DNA from: Chloroflexota bacterium
Lineage (GTDB): Bacteria > Chloroflexota > UBA6077 > CF-72
Reading direction: 5' to 3'
DNA length: 11,523 nucleotides
Assembly (NCBI GenBank): GCA_019247135.1
Contig: JAFAPL010000301.1
Location: 1-11,523, forward strand
Of the stretch, positions 7,091 to 11,523 are shown piece by piece (positions within the stretch are counted from its first letter, which is position 1; every line of letters starts with the position of its first letter). A program made the translations under genes and the position numbers. The notes below the pieces were generated by a model, which searched no databases, was not told the origin of the DNA, and saw nothing but the letters and a program-made list of their open reading frames with translations.

Positions 7091-7113
7091 CAGCGGCCAG
7101 CGGCCAGCGGCCA
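7091..7113. repeat. Tandem heptamer repeat CAGCGGC x3
   Basis: Three exact head-to-tail copies of CAGCGGC followed by CA, within the roughly 195-nt non-coding gap between the winged-helix gene and the DUF4340 gene. The copies contain GGCC, which can self-pair across the repeat. Apart from this and the inverted repeat at 6961-6978, the gap 6936-7129 shows no clear gene or promoter. Confidence 0.8.
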
Positions 7114-7129
7114 ACTGCCCGCCGCAGCG

Positions 7130-7768
7130 TTAGGCTGCTGGCGTGGCGGTCGTGTCCGCGGGTCCAGGAGAAACCGCCGGGATCGGCGTCGCGGGCCGCG
7201 GGGTCGGCGTTGGCGGCTCGGTCGGATCGGTCACCAGTCGTTCGAGGTCCGTCTGGAACTGGTCGGCGATGACAAACACGTCGGCCGTGTCAGCCCTCTT
7301 TGCATACGTCCCGGTCTGCACGGGCGTCTTCGTTCCCAGATGGAGCTCGTACTTCGTCCCGTCGTCCAGCTCGGCGATGGCCCGGTCCTTCGGGCTGTCC
7401 AACCCGTACTGGCTCAGGTCGCTAGGATTGTCGACCTGACGCGTGGACTTGAGCTGGCTCATCCGCACAATCAAGCTGGTGAACGAGCTTCTGTTCGCGG
7501 GCTGGCCCTGACCATTGCCCTGGGCGACGACCCAGTTGTCGCCCTGCTTCTCGGCTCGCGCCACGCTGTCGCCCTGGTGGAGCTCCATCGCGGTCACGCG
7601 TGAATCGTCGAACTGGAAAATCTGTACCTGGGCGGCGGCTGACGCCGTCGATGTCGCGGCCGAAAACGAGGCCTGAGTCGGCCCGACGTTGAATTTGTCG
7701 AGGCCGAAGACGGCGACGGCCAGGACGACGAGCACAACGACAAAACCGATTGTGACGCGCAGGTTCAT
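7130..7768 (-). CDS. DUF4340 domain protein, membrane-anchored
   Basis: A 212-residue protein. A single N-terminal membrane segment (about 6-24, IGFVVVLVVLAVAVFGL) is followed by an extracytoplasmic domain. Residues 118-167 (LSQYGLDSPKDRAIAEL, LHLGTKTPVQTGTYAKR) carry the DUF4340 signature, and the end (184-212) is a Pro/Thr/Ala tail. DUF4340 proteins are usually encoded right after GldG-like genes in ABC operons; their biochemical role is unknown. The start is ATG 7768, 13 nt after the GldG-like stop. The frame is open upstream to 7810, but that part overlaps the end of the GldG-like gene and would put extra polar residues before the membrane segment. The ribosome binding site is poor, suggesting dependence on the upstream gene. 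It is shorter than most DUF4340 proteins, which often exceed 300 residues, so a repeat of the domain may be missing. Confidence 0.85.
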   Translation of the reverse strand: MNLRVTIGFVVVLVVLAVAVFGLDKFNVGPTQASFSAATSTASAAAQVQIFQFDDSRVTAMELHQGDSVARAEKQGDNWVVAQGNGQGQPANRSSFTSLIVRMSQLKSTRQVDNPSDLSQYGLDSPKDRAIAELDDGTKYELHLGTKTPVQTGTYAKRADTADVFVIADQFQTDLERLVTDPTEPPTPTPRPATPIPAVSPGPADTTATPAA

Positions 7769-7781
7769 CAGGCGGCCGCCG

Positions 7782-9365
7782 TTAGCGTCGGGTCCACCAC
7801 ACGGCAGCACCTGCGGCGAGGACTGCCAGCGGGAGGAACAGGAAGCTCGAGTACGCCACCAGGTTCATCTGCGGGCCCGTCAGGACCATCGAGTGCGTAT
7901 TCGACGTGTCTGGCGGTCGGACGTTGATCAGCGTGTCCTGGTTGGCAACCCAGTTGGCCGAATTCTCGAAGAAGGTCTCGTTCCCAGGCACCTGCTGCAG
8001 TGCGTTGTTCGAGACCAGGTCAGGCGAGCCGATCAGGACCAGACGGTTGCCGGGCGCGGAACCAGGCGTTGGCGTCGGTGCTGGACCGTTCGGATTGGAG
8101 GGCGGCGTCGAGTCCACCGCGACCGCGAGTGCCAGCGGTCCGGTCGGGTCGGACTGCTGCTGCTGAATCTGCTGCGTGTTCGTATTGCCCCAGCTTCGAT
8201 TAGAGGACTGCGCCAGCGCCACAATCGACGCGCCGCCCGTGGGCTGGCTCGGATACGTGATGTTCGTCGAGGCTGGGAAGAATGTCAGGTCGCGCATGTT
8301 CTGCGTGATCTCGTGCTGTCCGTAAGAGTCGACCACGACGACGCGCGGATCCTGCGGCAGACCGTTCTGCGGATCAACAACCAGGTTGCCCGTGAACGCC
8401 ACTTCATATTGCTGGAAGAGGTCGTTGAGCCCGGCCTTGGATTGTGGACCGACCATCACGATTAGCTTGCCGCCGCCCTGGATATAGGCGCGCAGGGCGT
8501 CCATCTCTTCGGCGAGAAACGGATTGGTTGGGCCACCGATCACGAGTGCCGCGGCGTCGTCGGGTACCGCCTTCTGCGTCACCAGATCCAGCGTCGCGGT
8601 GGCGTAATTGTCGCGCTCGAGCTGCTGCTTGAGGGTGCCGAAATCCTGTGGACCCGTGCCATCGAGTGAGCGTTCGCCGTGACCGGAGGTGAAGTAGAGC
8701 TTTTGAGTCGGTCTGATCAGTTTGACTAAAGCCGTCGTGATGTCGTTTTCGGTTGTGCCCGTGCTGTTCTGCTTCTTGTCGCCCATCTGATACACGATCG
8801 TGCCGGTCTGGGTCACACCCGCTGCGATCGCATCACCCGGTCGAGCCTCAGGATCGATGAACTCATAGGTGAGTTTTCCACCGGATCGGTTCGCGTAATC
8901 GCTGAGCAGAGTCTGAAAGTCCTGTTTGCGCGAATCGGTATTCGTCAGGAACCCGATCACGTGCACCGGTTGCGGCAGCGATTGTGCAACCTGGATGCTC
9001 TGCTGCGACAGCGTGAACTGGTGGTTCTGGGTCAGGTCCCACTTTTGCTGATAGCGCGAACCGAGAACATTGAGCAGGCCCAGAATTGCCAGCGCCGCCA
9101 GCGCGATCACCAGCGTGTTGCCCGAATACAGGGCACCGCGGCCCGTCAACTTGGACCAGACGTCTTCCGGGTCGAGCGCGACGTAGATGCCGAGCAGTAA
9201 GACGCCGGCCGCCAGAAGGATGCGGGGCAGGAGCCCGAACTCGCCCTGGACCAGCCACGCGCCGAGTCCAGCGAGAAGGCCGAAAATGCCCAGCGCGGCC
9301 AGCGGAAAGCGAATGGTTTCGAATGAGAAGCCGCCGCTGCTGGAAGTGTTCATACGCGAGGCCAC
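7782..9365 (-). CDS. GldG-family membrane protein of an ABC transport system
   Basis: A 527-residue protein. Three membrane segments lie at about 21-40, 46-64 and 82-101, then a large extracytoplasmic domain, and one C-terminal segment at about 501-524 before WWTRR. GldG-type markers are DLTQNHQFTLSQQS (110-123) just after the third helix and YFTSGHGE (224-231) in the core of the domain, which has a glutamine-amidotransferase-like fold in this family. A low-complexity stretch rich in Asn, Gln, Pro and Thr spans about 388-438. The start is GTG 9365: GGAGG in the end of the permease gene lies 11 nt before it, whereas ATG 9353 is 23 nt away. It begins 2 nt after the permease stop. In Bacteroidetes GldG works with GldA and GldF in gliding; outside that phylum the role of these systems is not settled, so I do not assign the gliding symbol. 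Confidence 0.9.
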   Translation of the reverse strand: MASRMNTSSSGGFSFETIRFPLAALGIFGLLAGLGAWLVQGEFGLLPRILLAAGVLLLGIYVALDPEDVWSKLTGRGALYSGNTLVIALAALAILGLLNVLGSRYQQKWDLTQNHQFTLSQQSIQVAQSLPQPVHVIGFLTNTDSRKQDFQTLLSDYANRSGGKLTYEFIDPEARPGDAIAAGVTQTGTIVYQMGDKKQNSTGTTENDITTALVKLIRPTQKLYFTSGHGERSLDGTGPQDFGTLKQQLERDNYATATLDLVTQKAVPDDAAALVIGGPTNPFLAEEMDALRAYIQGGGKLIVMVGPQSKAGLNDLFQQYEVAFTGNLVVDPQNGLPQDPRVVVVDSYGQHEITQNMRDLTFFPASTNITYPSQPTGGASIVALAQSSNRSWGNTNTQQIQQQQSDPTGPLALAVAVDSTPPSNPNGPAPTPTPGSAPGNRLVLIGSPDLVSNNALQQVPGNETFFENSANWVANQDTLINVRPPDTSNTHSMVLTGPQMNLVAYSSFLFLPLAVLAAGAAVWWTRR

Positions 9366-9367
9366 GC

Positions 9368-10078
9368 TTAGCGATACCTCCGAGTCTGAAGGGAGAGCGT
9401 GCTCAGCACCAGGCCCGCGCTGATAACGGTCAGGTAATAGATCACATCGTTGGTCTGAATGACGCCTTGTGGGAATGACTGAAAGTGATTGATCACGCTG
9501 GTGTAGCTGACGATGGTGCCGATCGTGCCGCCCAGGAACTGCCCCAGGTTGTCACTCAGCCACAGAATCAGCAGCAACGCGAATGCGACGAGCGCCGCGA
9601 CGATCTGGTTCTGGGTCAAGCTCGAGGCCCACAGGCCAACAGCCAGAAATGCCGCTGCCTGCAGCAGCACGCCGATATAGCCCGTGATGATCGGACCACT
9701 GTCAGGCTGGCCGAAAATGAACAGGAACAGCGGGAAAAGCAGGGTGAGGCCGAGCATCACCAGGATCAGCATGATCGACGCGAGAAACTTCCCAACGACG
9801 ATCTCCCATTCTTGAACGGGATTGGTGAGCAGCAGTTCGATGGTTCCGGAGCGCTGTTCCTCGGCGAGCAGGCGCATGCTGACGGCGGGGACGATAAAGA
9901 GGTACAGAACGCTGACGTTGGAGATGAGCCCGTTGAGCGTTGCCGTCCGGCTGCTCGACAGAATCAACGCGAACAAATAGCCAGAAAGCGCGAGAAACAG
10001 CGCGATGACGACGTACGCCAGCGGGGACAGGAAGTAGCTGCGTAGCTCGCGCGTGGCGACAGCCCACACATTTCTCAT
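9368..10078 (-). CDS. ABC-2 type permease (GldF/NosY-like)
   Basis: A 236-residue integral membrane protein with six predicted spans (about 20-40, 54-70, 97-122, 131-151, 158-175 and 212-230). The segment EEQRSGTIELLLTNPVQEWEIV (from 73) is the coupling-helix region typical of ABC-2 permeases of the GldF/NosY group; it contacts the ATPase. The N-terminus MRNVWAVATRELRSYFLSPLAY is also typical. It should pair with the ATPase and the GldG-like protein to form the exporter. Its ATG (10078) overlaps the ATPase stop by 4 nt (ATGA), indicating translational coupling and fixed stoichiometry. The transported substrate is unknown. Confidence 0.93.
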   Translation of the reverse strand: MRNVWAVATRELRSYFLSPLAYVVIALFLALSGYLFALILSSSRTATLNGLISNVSVLYLFIVPAVSMRLLAEEQRSGTIELLLTNPVQEWEIVVGKFLASIMLILVMLGLTLLFPLFLFIFGQPDSGPIITGYIGVLLQAAAFLAVGLWASSLTQNQIVAALVAFALLLILWLSDNLGQFLGGTIGTIVSYTSVINHFQSFPQGVIQTNDVIYYLTVISAGLVLSTLSLQTRRYR

Positions 10079-11049
10079 ACAGCGACCTCCTCGGCCGCCG
10101 TGTCGCTGGTCGTGAGCTGGAGAAAAATTTCCTCGAGGCTCAGGTGCGCTGGGCGGAGTTCCATCAGCCCGAAGCCGCCCTTGACGACCGCCAAGGCGAG
10201 CGCCTCGCGAATGTCGGCGCCGACTTCGCTCTGAACGGTGTAGTGGCTGGTGCCCTTGACGGGCGTGCGGCCGTTCCCATCGACGGACGCATCACTCTGC
10301 ACGTTGAGAACGCGCGGCACGCTCCTGAGAGCCCGGGTCACCTGGTCGCGTGGTCCGCGCACCGTGACGGCGATGCTCTCGGCGCCCTTGAGGCGACGGT
10401 CGAGGTTCTCAGGCGTATCCTCAGCCACGACTCGGCCGTTGGAGATAATCACGATCCGTGAGCACGTCGCGGCCACCTCGGGCAGGATGTGCGTGCTCAG
10501 GATGACGGTATGGTCACCGCCCAGGGACTTGATCAGGTTGCGAGTTTCGATGATCTGCTTGGGATCGAGGCCGCTGGTTGGCTCGTCCAGGATCAACACG
10601 GGCGGATCGCCGAGCAGCGCCTGAGCCAGTCCGACGCGCTGTCGAAGGCCCTTCGAAAGCTTCCCGATCTGGTCGCCCGAACGATGCGCGATGCGTGACT
10701 TTTCCATCGCCAGATCGACTTCACGGCGGCGCTCCTTGACGCCTTTGATCTTGGCCATGAAGTCGAGGTACGAACGCACGCTCATGTCCTGGTACAGGGG
10801 CACGGTCTCAGGTAAATAGCCGATCTTCGCACGTGCTTGAAGTGACTCTGTGGCGACGTCGAAACCGGCCACCTCGGCGCGTCCACCAGACGGCGGCAGA
10901 TAGCCGGTCAGGATGCGCATGGTGGTGGTCTTGCCCGCACCATTAGGCCCGAGGAAGCCGAGAACCTCGCCCTTCTCGACTTCAAATGTCACGTCAGCGA
11001 CGGCGACGCGAGTACCGTAGTTTTTGGTCAGGTGCTCGACGCGAATCAC
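10075..11049 (-). CDS. ABC transporter ATP-binding protein (GldA/CcmA-like)
   Basis: A 324-residue ATPase, the first gene of the operon. Walker A is GPNGAGKT (34-41), the signature is LSKGLRQRV (131-139), Walker B is VLILDE (151-156), the D-loop is SGLD (159-162) and the switch His is H187 (STHIL). The Q-loop position holds GYLPETVPLY, with Glu where many ABC proteins have Gln; this is usual in GldA-type proteins. Residues about 220-310 form the accessory C-terminal domain (DUF4162-like) ending in LSLEEIFLQLT. It includes a polar insert around 252-268. The start is GTG 11049, with GGGGG 9 nt upstream. It energises the exporter formed by the next three genes. The gene is divergent from the coaD-like gene with a 130-nt gap. 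Confidence 0.95.
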   Translation of the reverse strand: MIRVEHLTKNYGTRVAVADVTFEVEKGEVLGFLGPNGAGKTTTMRILTGYLPPSGGRAEVAGFDVATESLQARAKIGYLPETVPLYQDMSVRSYLDFMAKIKGVKERRREVDLAMEKSRIAHRSGDQIGKLSKGLRQRVGLAQALLGDPPVLILDEPTSGLDPKQIIETRNLIKSLGGDHTVILSTHILPEVAATCSRIVIISNGRVVAEDTPENLDRRLKGAESIAVTVRGPRDQVTRALRSVPRVLNVQSDASVDGNGRTPVKGTSHYTVQSEVGADIREALALAVVKGGFGLMELRPAHLSLEEIFLQLTTSDTAAEEVAV

Positions 11050-11058
11050 GCGGCGTCA

Positions 11059-11063
11059 CCCCC
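11059..11063 (-). promoter_or_regulatory. Ribosome binding site for the ABC ATPase
   Basis: GGGGG (followed by TGA) on the minus strand, 9 nt before the GTG at 11049. It supports GTG as the start, as no ATG is near. Confidence 0.55.
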
Positions 11064-11123
11064 GAGATGAATCAAATAGGTCCTGTTCTGCTGCAAGCTG
11101 CCCTCACGCCTGTGTGGCCGGGG

Positions 11124-11134
11124 CAGTATAGAAA
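11124..11134 (-). promoter_or_regulatory. Possible -10 element of the ABC operon
   Basis: TATACT on the minus strand (in TTTCTATACTGCC) about 75-80 nt before the ATPase start, in the 130-nt gap shared with the coaD-like gene. It is a good -10 match but I see no good -35 at 16-18 nt, so this is tentative. The plus strand has TATAGA at the same place, also without a -35. Confidence 0.3.
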
Positions 11135-11179
11135 TTTCGCACTAAGAGTAGCGTTAAACAGGAGAGCCGCCCCAGGAAG

Positions 11180-11523
11180 ATGACCAGCACGTCCCACGCA
11201 GACGCATCACCCCGCCCCTCCCGAATGGCCGTCTACGCCGGGGTGTTCGATCCGCCCACCATGGCGCACATGGAGATTATCGAAAATGCGTTGCGCATCT
11301 TCGACGAACTGACGGTGGTCGTAGCACTCAACCCGAACAAGGCAGGTGCGTTGTTTACACCCGAGGAGCGGGTGCAGATGCTCGACGCGTCGATCAGCGA
11401 GCAGATGCGGGGGCGTGTTCGTGTCACCGCGTACGCCGGGCTGATCGCTCCCTACGCCGAGACTCTGGGCGCTTGCGCACTGGTGCGCGGCATGCGACCG
11501 TATGCCGACGCCGACGCCGAGAT
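11180..11523 (+). CDS. coaD: CoaD-like nucleotidyltransferase (phosphopantetheine adenylyltransferase family), cut at window end
   Basis: CoaD makes dephospho-CoA from 4'-phosphopantetheine and ATP. The 114 visible codons match it in order: AVYAGVFDPPTMAH (nucleotide-binding start), FDELTVVVALNPNK, LFTPEERVQML, AGLIAPYAETLGA and LVRGMR with both Arg. Differences from the family: the usual TxGH reads TMAH, and the region after the RGxR motif reads YADADAE where SDFEYE-like sequence is normal. The ATG at 11180 has AGGAGAG 13 nt upstream and adds 15 residues rich in Ser, Pro and Ala before the usual start; an in-frame ATG at 11225 gives the family-length N-terminus but has no ribosome binding site. 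Which is used is open. The gene is divergent from the ABC operon. It could be a CoaD variant with altered substrate rather than CoaD itself. Confidence 0.8.
   Translation, partial: MTSTSHADASPRPSRMAVYAGVFDPPTMAHMEIIENALRIFDELTVVVALNPNKAGALFTPEERVQMLDASISEQMRGRVRVTAYAGLIAPYAETLGACALVRGMRPYADADAE

Noticed and set aside
7091..7113. CRISPR-like repeat
   Set aside because: The unit is 7 nt with no spacers and no cas genes nearby.
7091..7129. Terminator after the DUF4340 gene
   Set aside because: GC-rich pairing is possible, but no T-tract follows on the minus strand; an A-run is present instead.
7689..8465. Long plus-strand open frame antisense to the GldG-like and DUF4340 genes
   Set aside because: Arg-rich shadow frame with no recognisable domain, and no ribosome binding site seen.
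9485..10045. Plus-strand open frame inside the permease gene, rich in Gln, Asp and Arg
   Set aside because: It is the complement of the membrane-spanning codons; the permease frame is clearly the coding one.

Overview
The window is dense, GC-rich bacterial chromosomal DNA, with about ten complete genes and two cut by its edges. Features pointing to a Gram-variable, soil- or sediment-type lineage, with Chloroflexota as the best guess but not proven, are the frequent GTG and TTG starts, the Pro/Thr (TPTP-like) low-complexity stretches in exported proteins, a LepA that begins MDQSHIRNF, and a GldA/GldF/GldG-like ABC operon followed by a DUF4340 protein. No rRNA, tRNA, CRISPR, transposase or phage gene was seen.

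Left part (1-3988). The first 51 bases hold the N-terminus of a response regulator, read leftwards. It is divergent from a small ArsR-type repressor (237-599). A predicted proline-rich lipoprotein (1168-596, minus) meets the repressor tail to tail, with both stop codons inside one CTAG, and meets lepA head to head with overlapping 5' ends. lepA (elongation factor 4) and queG (epoxyqueuosine reductase) form a tight pair with a 3-nt gap. Both act in translation: one on the ribosome, one on tRNA wobble modification.

Middle part (3972-6923, all minus). A compact operon is transcribed SMP-30/gluconolactonase-like protein, then DGPF/YciI-like protein, then an ECF42-type sigma factor with a long TPR-like C-terminal extension. 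Gene junctions are 4 nt apart and 4 nt overlapping. The upstream region carries TGTCGA, which matches the -35 element I remember for ECF42 promoters, so the operon is probably autoregulated. Upstream of it lies a small winged-helix protein with an inverted repeat in front of its start.

Right part (7130-11523). A four-gene minus-strand operon encodes an ABC ATPase, an ABC-2 permease, a GldG-like membrane protein and a DUF4340 membrane protein. Its 5' end diverges from a coaD-like gene (phosphopantetheine adenylyltransferase family) that runs off the window and carries two changes in normally conserved motifs.

The most notable items are the SMP-30/DGPF/ECF42 unit with its candidate self-controlled promoter, the nested 5' ends of lepA and the lipoprotein gene, and the unusual CoaD-like sequence. 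I do not see a clearly new multi-gene system.
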